Shown here: one piece after another, positions 11,186 through 23,168 of the stretch
How the letters are laid out: each line of letters opens with the position of its first letter
Position numbering within the stretch: the first letter of the stretch is position 1
Origin: Gremmenia infestans
Lineage: Eukaryota > Ascomycota > Leotiomycetes > Helotiales > Hamatocanthoscyphaceae
Reading direction: 5' to 3'
DNA length: 64,000 nucleotides
Assembly (NCBI GenBank): GCA_032629725.1
Contig: JAFEVB010000010.1
Location: 248,001 to 312,000 of the forward strand
Notes under the pieces: generated by a model
The model's input: only the letters and a program-made list of their open reading frames with translations
What the model was told of the DNA's origin: nothing
The model's database searches: none
Program-made: the position numbers and the translations under genes

Positions 11186-12370
11186 ATGCCCTCCACTCCA
11201 AACAGAAATACCCAAGCCACTGTTGAGCACGCGGAAGAGACTTCTCAGGACCACACGGCACTGCCAGAAAACAACACGATTGACCCTAATTATGATCCGC
11301 CGCTTGATCTGCCCGACTCCAATCTCAATAACTCGAAATCACATCCTGATACCCTGACGAAGGTCGCAGCTATCCTGACCGAGTGGCTAAAAAACAACAT
11401 GGACTTCGAGACCAAGTCGATCATCATTACGCCAACATCCCAAGGCATTCTTCTGGAAGAGAGTACCAACAACAGGGCGAGTCACAGCCAGAGCCCGAAC
11501 ACAAGAACACGCAGCGATGGATACGTCCAAGGTCAGGCAGGCATGAAAAGTGAGCCTCAAGATGAAGCGTACATTGAAGGTTACGAGGACGCTCTGGATG
11601 ATGTAGAGAAGAAGCTTTTCATGGAGAACTTCGAGAACGACTTCAATTCCCTATTTGGTGCAGACTCTGAATATGAGTCCCAATCTGGCTATGACTCCGA
11701 GTACGACAGCGAGCACGACTCGGAAGACGACTCTGAGCATGAAGGCTCGCTACTTTCTGATACACACAGCCATGCGTGCTCAATCTGCATGCCCTTTTCA
11801 AAGATCGAGCAAGAGCTTGACAAGGTGTGTGATCCGACAGAAGCCAACAAGATCCGACTCTTCAAAATGATCGAGGCCACATACGGAAAGCTGATCACAG
11901 AGACCACTTTCAAAACCAACAGTATCAGACAAGCAATGACAAGCGGCGAAGTCTCTAGCATCATCGCGCGCTTGAGCCCTTCGGATATCGAGAATGTGGG
12001 AGGCATCCATATGCTATATGCCAAGATTGCAACGTATGTGCTGGAATTTGAAAGCTTCCGCGATAACCTAGAAGCCTCCCTGCTTAGCATGCGAGGATCC
12101 TTCACGTCTATCCGATGCGAAGCAGAAGACCCAACGGAATGCGAATGCAACGATATCCGCATCAAAGTATTCGGACGCGACAGCAGGCTTGCATCATATC
12201 GCGAACAGTACTCTCATGCTGCTGGAAAGAGGCCTGCAACTGCAACTTGCGAGGTTTGTGTCGCGGCATCGCAGGGTGGAGTTGCAACACCAGACTTCGG
12301 CGTTTCTGAACGGGATGCAGATTCTGGGGAGACAGCTGTGAATGATGGTGGTCCAGGTTCGGTATATTGA
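11186..12370 (+). CDS. Hypothetical acidic protein, 394 aa, end of the small-gene array
   Basis: No known domain is recognised. Residues 1-125 are polar and low complexity. Residues 128-141 (AYIEGYEDALDDVE) match the motif seen in the two genes upstream. An Asp/Glu/Ser-rich block follows (repeated DSEYDSE, DSEHDSE, DSEDDSE). From about residue 195 a more globular half begins with CSIC and includes a long helical region (EANKIRLFKMIEATYGKLI, SIIARLSPSDIE). Later come paired cysteines (ECEC, CEVC) that could bind metal. It is intronless with a clear leader, and the ATG follows an A/C-rich stretch. I take it as a real but uncharacterised gene. Confidence 0.65.
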   Translation: MPSTPNRNTQATVEHAEETSQDHTALPENNTIDPNYDPPLDLPDSNLNNSKSHPDTLTKVAAILTEWLKNNMDFETKSIIITPTSQGILLEESTNNRASHSQSPNTRTRSDGYVQGQAGMKSEPQDEAYIEGYEDALDDVEKKLFMENFENDFNSLFGADSEYESQSGYDSEYDSEHDSEDDSEHEGSLLSDTHSHACSICMPFSKIEQELDKVCDPTEANKIRLFKMIEATYGKLITETTFKTNSIRQAMTSGEVSSIIARLSPSDIENVGGIHMLYAKIATYVLEFESFRDNLEASLLSMRGSFTSIRCEAEDPTECECNDIRIKVFGRDSRLASYREQYSHAAGKRPATATCEVCVAASQGGVATPDFGVSERDADSGETAVNDGGPGSVY

Positions 12371-13613
12371 GTTTTGTAGCAGTAAGGTCAGCGGTAGAGG
12401 GTATCTGAGATGGGGATTTTGGGGTAGGCAATGTAGGACAGGACACAGATAATATGCACATGGCCTGGGTTTCAAAATAAAATCAGTCGGTTTGATCTCT
12501 CAAATAGAAGACATAAAATAACCCTTGGCTTGTGATCATCTTGTGCGTAGGCAAGTAGTCTACACTTTGTATATCTTAGAACCCTAAGAAATCGTCACAT
12601 TATCACATGCGGCGACGCATGCACTAGTCGGCTGATCGATATTCAAGAACTAGAGTCCAGCCTTGATTCCTTTAGTACTATAATGTTCTTATTTTAGGCT
12701 ATGAAGAGGGCCCTCTGTTTCCAAGGGCCTTTCCTACTCCTCCTCTTATATTATAAACTCGCAATAATAGTTTAGTCGAGTTTCCAAAAGGCAGATTAAG
12801 GCCCCTGATTTTGAATATGAGTTGATGATGAAGAATATGGTTTTTGTGTATATGCAGTTAAGGGATACACGAGCTTTGCTAAGATAGGGATCGAAAAAGA
12901 TAAGGTGAAGTCATTTCAAGCAGGCGATTTCCTTCGAGGCCATCTTTAGATCCTCTCGTCTGTTGGTCTTCAAATTTTTAGGTTGCGGTATGGATGTTTC
13001 TGTTGTGCGAGACCGTTTTCCCCCTAAAGCCATCGGTCTCGATGGGAAAGTTTCGCTGTTTAACAGTCGTCAAGAACCGTCACCTCCCAGGAAGGAGTAT
13101 GGATTGTTGGTTTTGTCGTCGTGTTAATATTTCAAAGATCTCCACGAATATTGGGCACGAGACCCCTATAATCTTGCGCAGCAAGAAGGAATTCCTCCAT
13201 CTTTGCACAATCGACAGGTATTACCTTAAATATCCAGAGAAGCTATATAGATGTTGAATGTATAGAAGTAGTATATTACTGTAGAGTTTGACGCTCTTAA
13301 TGAGAGAAACAGGATGGATGCAATATGGGTTACTCGGCGCTTAGTTTTGCGACCTAAACCTTTGAGACGCGCGGCACAGTATAATGGATCGGCCGATAAT
13401 AGATATTATCCGGCTAACTCTGGACTAAATCTCCACCTTGATTAAGCAACAAATAAACAGTACATGGATTTTTCTCTGGAGAGCGTCCATTTAGACACGA
13501 CAGACAAGGTTAGCGCTAGGGAATTCCTAAAGTGGAATATGTGTCGTTATTGGCCTGTACGGCGTGTTTATAGGCGTGTTCATGGGTCCTCGTGGGTCTT
13601 CTGGAAGAGAAAC
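12371..13613. other. Intergenic region
   Basis: AT-rich sequence between convergent genes. An 87-codon frame at 12994-13257 has no domain and no codon bias, and I do not accept it. Nothing else is seen. Confidence 0.6.
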
Positions 13614-14156
13614 TCAATGACCTGCTAAAGCGACCTTCATAATACGATCTTCCATACCCTCAATGAACACAACCTCAACGCCTGCGTCCTGTAACCGTTG
13701 CCGCCCAATGACCAGTACACTCTGATCGATGAAGTTTTCTGGTTCCTTGATCCCTATGTACACTGTTTTGATGCAGTCCTTCAATCCCAGTATCCTATCC
13801 ACGCAAGGTTTGTTCCCACTCAGTCTCTTGTTGCATGGTTCCATGGTCGTATATAGGATAGTATTTTGCGGTAGTACCTCGCAGAGTCGCTCCTCTGGGA
13901 TGTTGTACTTATGCGCTACTTTGATGAAGCAGCACTGCTCCGCGTGTGTCTTCCCTGGATCTGCGGGATTGTTGTCTGGCAGTTCCAGCGACCACCCGGT
14001 TGATAATATCTTGTTCTTATCCGCGTCGACAAGGACAGCTCCTACGCAAAATTTGGTGGGTGCTGGAGGAGAAAGTCGAGCCTGCTCCAGAGCATACTCC
14101 ATGTACCCCTCATGATTGCCGGCCGCGATGTGGGGATGAGTTTGTTGGGATGCCAT
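13614..14156 (-). CDS. DRAP deaminase-like (CDA-fold) enzyme, probable riboflavin pathway
   Basis: A 180-aa cytidine-deaminase-fold protein. The zinc site is complete: H71-A-E73, with H71 as ligand and E73 as the proton shuttle, plus C108 and C118 in MEPCNKRLSGNKPC. The sequence FCVGAVLVD, the spacing and the RLSGNKPC element resemble the deaminase domain of yeast Rib2. That domain deaminates 2,5-diamino-6-ribitylamino-4(3H)-pyrimidinone 5'-phosphate in riboflavin synthesis. In this protein the domain stands alone, without a pseudouridine-synthase part. Single exon. A broader CMP/dCMP deaminase role is the alternative. Confidence 0.75.
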   Translation of the reverse strand: MASQQTHPHIAAGNHEGYMEYALEQARLSPPAPTKFCVGAVLVDADKNKILSTGWSLELPDNNPADPGKTHAEQCCFIKVAHKYNIPEERLCEVLPQNTILYTTMEPCNKRLSGNKPCVDRILGLKDCIKTVYIGIKEPENFIDQSVLVIGRQRLQDAGVEVVFIEGMEDRIMKVALAGH

Positions 14157-14740
14157 CAGCGAGTCGAAATTGAGGAAAGGATCGGTCTTGTGTAGTGTCG
14201 AATATAATGATCAAGGAGGTAGAGCTAAATTGTGACCGCGATTATTGCTCGAGGTGCATACCCAGGTACTTGAAGAGCTTTAGCGGAGGCTTCGAGGAGC
14301 AAGCTATCTTTGATACAGAATCGTCCATTTACCGCAGTCATGCAGGTGGTGCCCGTTCCCGTTGTTTTACGATAGTGAGTGCTTTCGCAACTCATTGGCT
14401 ACCCCCCCACCTATAGTATACGAGATGTGGGACACAAGTACGGAGGTACAGCGGTTAAGTACTATATTTTCACAACGCTAGCAGGGGCCTAAACTTTTCA
14501 AACCTTCATAATAATAATAATAACCAAACACGTTCTGGAAAATAGAACAAGATCTTTCGTATGTTTTAATAAAGTTTTCTAATATGTTTTAGTAGGAGCT
14601 ATATATATTCAAATCAGGTGGTCTAGGGTGTACCCTTATTAGTACTAAAGATACTTCACTGCTGTGCCTCTATAAAGTTCTAGAGCTTTTATCAGGCATA
14701 TTTGGGAGTGGGGCATGGCAGGGGGTTGGTGAGCCTAAGG

Positions 14741-17700
14741 ATGGAACCTCTAGTTTATGTTCACCGAGTACTCCGTAGATTCTGTTCATTATGTATTGAG
14801 CTATTTCCATGGCCATCTCCACATGCTATCAACCAGGTCAATCTGCGCAGATCACACGCCCAGCCTGGCACGATTGAAACACCTTGTCATGGCTTTCGAC
14901 CATCGCAATGCTACGAGAATGTTTTGAAAGCGTCACCTATTAATGTTCAAGGTTCAAGTGGACCTGGTGGACTATCTAATGATCAAGTTCTGCGAGCCTG
15001 GGAAGACAGGAAAGAAAGATACCCCATGATGCCGTGAGAGCATTTGTGGCCCGTCTATCTAAAATTCTTGCTAAGTTGTTTAGTGTTTCTCAACGCGAAG
15101 TTAATAAATTGCCTATTCCAAAAGTCGTCTCACTCTTCAGTGGGGGTTCCAAAAATACCGAACGTCTTGCCGTAGATTCAAAAGGACCTCTCGGCCTTAA
15201 CCTTCTATATGCTCCAGCAGAGGCTCTTGTCGACTTCATTTTTGTTCACGGCCTTGGCGGTGGATCGAGAAAGACATGGAGCAAAACGACTTCGGAGGAA
15301 GACTTTTGGCCACAGGAGTGGCTTCCCGAAGATCTAGCTTTCACAAATGTACGAATACACAGTTTCGGATACGACTCGGACTGGGCAAGAGGCAAAGTCA
15401 ATATCTTGAACATACATCATTTTGGCAAATCTCTTTTAGGTCAGATAAGCACGTTGCCATGTTTGAGAGATTCCGATACACCAATAGTACTGATCGGGCA
15501 CAGCATGGGAGGTTTGGTAATCAAGAAGGCTTATAATCTAGCAAGGCAGAGTGCCGCGTGTCAATCTCTGGCCAACCGTGTGCATTCAATGTACTTCCTT
15601 GCCACTCCACACAGGGGCTCCGACTCCGCCAAACTTTTGAGCGATATTCTTCAGTTCGCTTCGATATCGCGTGAATACGTCGCAGAGCTCAAACAAGACT
15701 CCGGTACTATTCAAACCATTAGTGATGACTTTCGCAACTATGAGCGAGACCTTGATCTCTGGTCCTTTTACGAGACTTTTCCCCTCAGCATGGGGAAAAT
15801 TTTCAGTCGAATCATTGTCCCGCCGGACTCAGCAGTTATGGGCTTCCGCGATGAGAATCAGATGCCCATGAATGCCAATCATCGCTCAATCTGCAAGTTT
15901 GATTCGATAGCGGATCCCAACTATCAGATTCTTCGCAATTCTCTTGAGACCACTGTTATCAAGATATTAAAGACGGGTAATCACAGCCATCCTTAATTTG
16001 GTTCGTTCATTCCACTAAAAGGTTAGCAGTGCGGACCTCGCAGCAAGAATTACGGCATAGCCAGCTGAAGGATCTGGAAAACTATTTAGGAGTATTGGAC
16101 AAATTCGACAGTGATCTTACTACTGCGCAGGAGGCACGATTGTCCGGAACATGCGAATGGTTCTCAACCAAAGATACCTTCCTTGATTGGAAAAACTTTG
16201 GGCACTTAGCTCCCACTGTTTTGTGGATCGGTGCAAAACCAGCTGCTGGCAAATCGATCCTTGCAGGCTATGCTTTAGATCATTTGCGAAACGAGAATGG
16301 AAAATGCAGCTTCTTCTTCTTCAAGTATGGAGATGAATCCAAATCACGACTGGGTGCCTGTTTGAGATCTTTGGCTTTCCAGATGGCTTGTTCTGACTTC
16401 GCAGTCCGCCAAAAGTTGCTGGAGATGCAAAGGGATAATATCAAGTTCGATAGGGACAACGAGCGGACCATTTGGCGAAAGCTATTTATTTCCGGCATCT
16501 TCAAAACAACACTTTCTAATCATTATTGGATCATTGATGCGTTGGATGAATGTGTCAACCCACGGGCTTTCTTTGACCTTATATTGGATAATTTCGAGTC
16601 CTCCGTGCCATTGCGAGTCCTCATCACGAGCCGAATTACTGGAGACATCAAGGAGAGTTTCAAAAGTCTCAGCCCCAACCGATATCAATTCCAACAGATA
16701 TCTACGGCAGACACCCTTCCAGACATCAAGCTTCTCGTCCAATCCAAGGCGAAAGCCTTTCGTCTGCAGAACGACGATAATCGTACTGCTCTAGTGGAAA
16801 GAATATTGCAAAGATCGAATGGGTCATTTCTTTGGACAGTATTGGTTGTCAATGAATTGTCCAAATGCTATAGTCAGGAAGACATCAACCAGGTTTTTGA
16901 TGATGTGCCTTCCGATATGAAGCCTTGGTATCAGCGGACTCTAGAGATCATGTTACAGAACACACATGGACTCAAGCTGGCCGGCGCCATACTGATTTGG
17001 GCAACATGTGCGACTAGACCCATTTCTTTGGTAGAGCTTGATATTGCGCTCAAATTAGACGACAACGAAACTTCACAGGGATTAGAGCAAACTATTACGG
17101 CACTATGTGGGCAACTAGTGACCATTGATCGATTTGACAGAATCCAGATGGTCCACGAGACTGCTAGAGAATTTCTTTTGGATGCTAGTTTGAAATCTGA
17201 GCTTGCAATTAAGCCAATGGAGGCACATACCCGGCTTGCAAAGGCTTGTCTCACATACCTCACCGGGGATGAATTGAAGCCACCTCGAACTGGCAGATGT
17301 CAGTCCAGCATCGCCACAAACAGAGGTGGACTTTCACAATATGCCTGTACGACATTTTCATACCATCTAGCGAATGCCGACCCACGATCAAATGACCTTC
17401 TGTCTCTTGTAGACAAGTTCTTCAAACTCAATGTCTTGTCATGGATAGAGATCATCGCTCAGACACAAGACCTCATAATTTTCATTCGCGTTGCAAGGCA
17501 CTTACGATCATATCTCAGTGGATGCTCCACGGAACGATCTTCCCTTAGCAGAGAGGTATCTCTCATCAGAGGCTGGGCCACCGATCTCATTCGTATCACT
17601 GCTAAATTTGCAGACGCGCTTGTTTTGTTACCTTCCGCAATTTATTCTCTTATCCTCCCATTTTGTCCCACATCGTCTTCAGTATACAAAACAGCCAATA

Positions 17701-19874
17701 ATAGACGAAGGATTGCGATAGTGGGACTTTCCAATTTTCACTGGGATGATCGAATATCCTGCATTGACTTCAACCAGGGTCGGACGAGTGCAATTAGTGC
17801 TGGTGACCAGTTCCTGGCAGTTGGTCTCACAAATGGGACAATCATTCTGTATCATGCAGCATCTTACCAGGAATATAGAAGTCTCAACCATGGCGAGGCT
17901 GTCAAATTTTTGCAGTTCAAGGAGAAGTCTGATCTTATGGCATCCTGTGGCATAAAGAATATAAAAATATGGGATATTCGCAGGGGCGAAATAGTCCACA
18001 GCTTTCAGGCCCCTCAACGCCCCATCTGTTTGGCCTTCAACCAAGACTTACTCATAGCTGCTTCGCCTCAAAACAGCTTAGCAACATGGGACTTGGCCCA
18101 TGATGGAGCACGAAATCCAGACATATTTTGGAATGATACTCTCGACCAGACTACCACGCAACTTCGCCGACCACCATGCGCCATATCAATATCTGTGAGC
18201 CATCAAATGATGGCTGTAGCTTACAGCGGAAAGCCTATATTACTGTGGGACCTCGCCGGAAACGCATTTTATGGCACCTGTGGTAGGAAGTGGTCCAATG
18301 GCGAGACTAGCACTCATGTCATCTCTGCTCTCGTCTTCAATCCCAATGTCAATGTTGGGCTTCTGGCTGCATCTTATCTTGATGGGCAACTCACCGTTCT
18401 TGATCCCTTCAACGACCAAGAACAGTGTAGTTTCCGGGCAGACTGCCACACTCTCGCTGCCAGCTCGGATGGTCGCTTGCTTGCAGGAGGTGCAGGCTCT
18501 GGGATCATCCATGTGTACGAATTTGACACTTTACGATTACTTTACAGTATAAAATCATCCAACTTCTACATAAAACAACTGGCTTTCAGTCCAAATGGTC
18601 TTCATTTTGCGGATATCAGAGGCTCTCAATGCAATGTCTGGGAGCCGGCAGTCTTATTGCGTGACATAGTTGGTGACGATAGCAGCGTGGACTCATCAAC
18701 GTCTGTTGTGGAGGCAATCTCATCTGATAGCAAAGTCAGGATCAGTGCCATGATCTTGCACCAAAATTTAGAAGTCGCATTCTGCGGCAAAGAAGATGGC
18801 TCGGTTTCTATCTACAGTGTGAGGAGCGGTGTCCAAATGGATACACTTTATCGCCATAAATCACTCGTTCGCATCCTGACCTGGTGGAAATCAACTGGTG
18901 TGATAATGAGTGTCGACACATCCAATACCATCTTTGCGTGGAAATTGCAACAGGATAAACCTTCAAGCTGGAAAATCGATACGCAACTGTTTCAGTGTCG
19001 TCTTGATGGCGGCAGTACCATCATCCAAGTGCTACCAGGTGAGGCAGCTGGTAAGTTCATCCTTTCGACTCGTGAATCAGACCACTTATGGAGCATCGCC
19101 GGCCACGAAGAAAAGGTACTTGGATACTCAGAAAAGCCTAGGATTAGAAAATGGATTCAGCATCCACAGTCACCGCTGCACATCATCTGCATTGACGGTG
19201 CTTATGCTAAGATTTACATGTGGGATGACTGGTCGGAGGTTACTTGTGTTTGTCTTGACATCGATGTCGATGGGCTACAGCTGAAATCCATCTTTCTAAT
19301 CGCAATGGACCGAAAGCCACAAGTACTACTAGAAATGTCTGTATTGAACGGTTCAGCGAACACACGAGAATTATACTCTTTCGATGTTTCTCTCGTCGAC
19401 GTCGCCATTACCAACAACACCAAACAAAACCAAATGAATGATTCGACCAATGCCAGCGAGCTCGCCGCCTCTCTTCAATCACCCATGCTACACACACCTT
19501 TAAACCCACGACTACACTCGCAAATCAACGTCCTAGCTGACTACGTCTCGCACATCATCGGCATCAGCGAAAGCGGAAAGCTTGTCTTCCTCGATACACG
19601 CTCTTGGGTGTGTTCCGTAAGTCTCGAGAGCACTCTCGGCAGCTCTCTTTCATATTCACGCCACTTCTTCGTACCGTACGATTGGTTTTCCGGCACCCGA
19701 GACATTGTCTGTGGATTGGCGAGGCGAGATGTTATATTTGCGCGCAACGACAACGTTGCGATTATCAAGGGCGGGTTGGAATATGTGGAGACGGTGGATG
19801 TGAGGCTTGAAGCTCCGAGTCCCAAGGGGGGCCTGGGGCTTGATTTTGGAAAGTCATTTACCAGATTTCCTTGA
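14741..19874 (+). CDS. STAND/NLR protein: SesB-like alpha/beta-hydrolase, NACHT, WD40 repeats
   Basis: This is a fungal NOD-like receptor of the type linked to non-self recognition and programmed cell death. The order is an N-terminal alpha/beta-hydrolase effector (FIFVHGLGGGSRKTW; nucleophile motif GHSMGG at 15496-15512; later FLATPHRGSD), then NACHT (Walker A GAKPAAGKS at about 16230-16256, Walker B WIIDALDEC at about 16524-16550, then LITSR), then a C-terminal half of degenerate WD40-like repeats from about 17750. Two introns are inferred: 15034-15083 and 15977-16026, each 50 nt and frame-preserving. Without the first, the hydrolase exon has no ATG. The model gives 1677 aa. The first exon (14741-15033) has no recognised domain and its ATG is the least certain part. 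The effector and NTPase motifs look intact. Confidence 0.8.
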
Positions 19875-20525
19875 AGATGAATGCTTAGAATAAGGTATTA
19901 GGAAGTCTTTCTGTGCGCCATTTGGAGCTGCCTGAGCGAGCAAGCACTTTGAAATATAAAACAGGGTTACCTACAGAAGTATATAGTAAACCAACGAACG
20001 GATCATGGACTTGGATATCTAAAAGTGCAGCTAGGTGCTGACTGACGACTACCTTACTCCGTATATATATCAACTTCCTTACCATAATCTCACCAGTCCG
20101 GTATGTCTCCTCGCATGGATATTCCTTACTCCATATTCCCCTACAGCTCAAAAACTACCCAATTTACTATCCTCGGTCATAAACTATTCTTTATTCTGAT
20201 ACTGTAAACATTAGATTCCGGTCACCATGAAGAGAATCTTCAATAACATAAAAAGGGCAGGAAAAACCATGTCATTTGTTTAAGGCAGATGGTAAAATGC
20301 TTTAAAAATAGAGCTTTCCAAGACTCCAGAGAATAAGGAGCTGTGATAAACAATAAAACATTAATCAATAGAATAAATAGGCTACTAAATATGTGTTTAG
20401 AAAATCCCCCAAATACCAGACTCAAACCCGCTTTAGCGCCAGCCAGCCCACAACATAAACCTCATATACACGTTAAATTTTTGAAAGAAAAGGGGCGTGA
20501 TCCTCTTCATCCCACTCCCAATGCT
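19875..20525. other. Intergenic region between convergent genes
   Basis: AT-rich, no gene seen. It includes one TACTCCGTA 9-mer (20055-20063). Confidence 0.6.
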
Positions 20526-23168
20526 TCACCTCTCACCACCAGCCTCATCTAACTTTTCCGAGAACTGGCTTTTCCTATTCGAAGAATTGGGAGGCGGGCT
20601 AGGCGAAGCCACTAAATAGTCACTCGCTTCCTCCGCTGGGTTTCGCGGAGAAGTAAGCGGGCTTACGACATTGGGTCGCGTGTTCCCCTCTGGCGCCGAC
20701 GTAGCTAGGTCTCTGCGCGCGCGATCCAAACCCTCGCCAGGTGTAGCGTAGGCTCCTCCGTCGGTACTGACCGACGTATCGCTGATGCCGCGCAAGTGGG
20801 TGCTACTGGTGACGGAAACATCGCTTGTGACGCGACCTCCACCTGTGGCGTCGGCAGTTGTACTTGCGCCTAGAGGAGGGGAGTCGGCGCGCGCTTGGTG
20901 CACGGGTGAGAGTCCGGGGCGCGGGGCTGAGGTGCGCGAGATGCGCGAGATGGAGCTTGCTTGCGAGGCGTGCGAGCCTGTTGATGGCGAGTGCGTGACT
21001 CCCTTGCGGCCTTTGGCTGCTGCACCTGCGCCGGCTGCTGCCAGGGGCACGAAGCCTGTGTCGTGTGCTGCGCCGAGCTCGGTGGGCATAGAGGTATCTG
21101 GTACCGGTAGTTAGTTTCGAGTCAAAGCTCGGTTAGGGGAGAGCGGCAGAGCTTACCCATCAATTCGTGGACTTGCGACCCTCCCATTTCTGGTATGTCT
21201 GTTCTGTCTGTTCTGTCGGTCCTGCTGAAATTCTCCGCATACGGATCCGGACTCGACGGCGTGTCGTCTGTGGTCACAGTCGGCGCTTTTGCATCCACTG
21301 GTGTGGCGCGTAGCCAGTTCGTTACCCATCTTCGGTTGTCTAGGGTTCCTGCTTCGCTTTGGGTGCCGGTACCGTTTTGCTTGAAGATTCTGCGTCTACG
21401 CCATAGCAAGAATGCGATGATGAGGAGGGTGACGAAGAATAGGCCTAGGACGACTCCTAAGACTGGTGCTAGGTATGACGGTGTTCCTCCAGACTTGGCG
21501 ACTGAGGTTGGAAGAATGGTTGTTCGGGAATCTGGCGTCGTACTTGGATTGTAAGGGTACCAATCGACAATTTTGGATGAATTGTATGGAGATGCAAATA
21601 GGGCCGTCAAGGAGCTATCCGAAAACCCGCTTGGCGATGGTGCTGTCTGAGTCGCACTGCCTGTTCCAGTACCGCCGATCATGGCAGATATCATTGAAGG
21701 AACCGTATAGTTACTCCAGATCTTAGGATTGTATGAAGTGATCCATTCGATACTGCTCAAGTTGAAGATTTGGATAAGGTTACCGTCAAGACATGTAGGG
21801 GGGGAATCATCAGGCAAGGATGCGTAACCACCAATAACGAACATCTGATCTGGATAAGGCTTAATGCATCGATGTCCTGCGCGGGCGTGGGTTGATACTC
21901 CAGAATTGACCTTCATCCACATGAATGATGGAATCGACAGAATCCAGACGTCGTCGCTGAAATTTCCATTGATATTAATGCCGTCAAAGCCTCCATACCA
22001 GTAGATGTTATGACTTGTGCCATCTTGTGCAGATGCGAGAACCGCACACCCTTGCGTCAATTGACCTGGACTGCCCGTGGTAGCTTGCTCATACCAACTT
22101 TGTTTTGCAATATCATAAACAGACACCGTTGACATGAATTTGGGGCTTTGAGCTTTCTAGAACAAAGTTAGTCTAAGTAGTCAACATCTGGGGTTCATTC
22201 GTACACTATCAGCAGTATCGGATGCGTTTAGGGTGAGGGTGCTATTAGCGAATACAGGATTAATCACACCCCCTATAGCAACAAGAACTCCCTTCTCAGA
22301 GACTGGTACCCACACAAGTTCGGCATTAGCACGACCGGGAACACTGGTTGGTAAAGAACTGTTGGTCCAGGTTTCCTGGCCCTCAGTACTCATATCCACT
22401 TGTATCAAAGTCTCCGACAAAACGCTGGCCCCGACGGAGCTATTTTTAGGGGGCGGTTGATAGTATATTGGACCACTGGATGGGGATTTTAAACCTCCCA
22501 TGTAGAATCCAAGATTTTCTGATGGAACGCTAACGCCGGCGCCATTTGTAACATATCTTGTAGTTCCCGTTGACGTTGTGCCGAGGACGTATCCGGAGGA
22601 GAATTGTTTTTGCACTTGAGGATATTGCTGATAAGCGGGAACTGAATCTTCCCCGGGAGCTTTAAAAGCATCTGTTGGGGATAAAAGTCCCCCATATGTA
22701 ATCCATTCGTAGTCATTAGCGAACATTGTCCCATCGTAGTACTGGGGTCCGATGTTGTTTGCCGCCCCACCATTTGAAGCCTTTGATATGTTTGTAAAGG
22801 CTGTCATGCTGAGATTCTGCCCTGGAGAAGTATCGAACGGCGTGCTGAAGTTCAAAAGGTAGACCAATCCAAGCGGGTTCCCATCAGATGTGGGAGCGCC
22901 GTATGATCCATCATTCATCCCCGGCTTCCACCACAATAAACCTCCGTCGATATAAAGCGTATCTCGAATTACAGCAGCTATACATTTGTCAATATTTCAC
23001 TAATACCAAATTTCGAAAGGGTCTTTCGCAGAGCATGGGCGTACCTCGAGGCGAATCCCAGTAGCACATGGTTGTGTTCACCTGGCCGGCCTGCCACCCC
23101 GCCGCTTGTGCCACACATTGCTTCGCGAAGAGCCCCAACGCGAGCAATATCCTTTGCGATCGGATCAT
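20526..23168 (-). CDS. Kelch-repeat single-pass membrane protein, 822 aa
   Basis: A predicted surface protein. Exons are 23168-23045, 22977-22205, 22156-21157 and 21097-20526; the joined frame is exact. It begins with a signal peptide (MIRSQRILLALGLFAKQCVA) and enters kelch-like blades (IRDTLYIDGGLLWW, IYWYGGFDG, MFVIGGYAS). A transmembrane helix lies near residues 528-550 (VLGVVLGLFFVTLLIIAFLL) with an RRRR stop-transfer cluster. The cytosolic tail is long and disordered, with Ser, Thr, Pro and Ala, and contains HELMDTSMPTELG. Such proteins are common in filamentous ascomycetes, but their ligand or role is mostly unknown. An extracellular beta-propeller sensing or wall-binding function is inference. 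Confidence 0.8.

Noticed and set aside
12994..13257. 87-codon plus-strand frame
   Set aside because: No family, no leader signature and composition like the AT-rich spacer.
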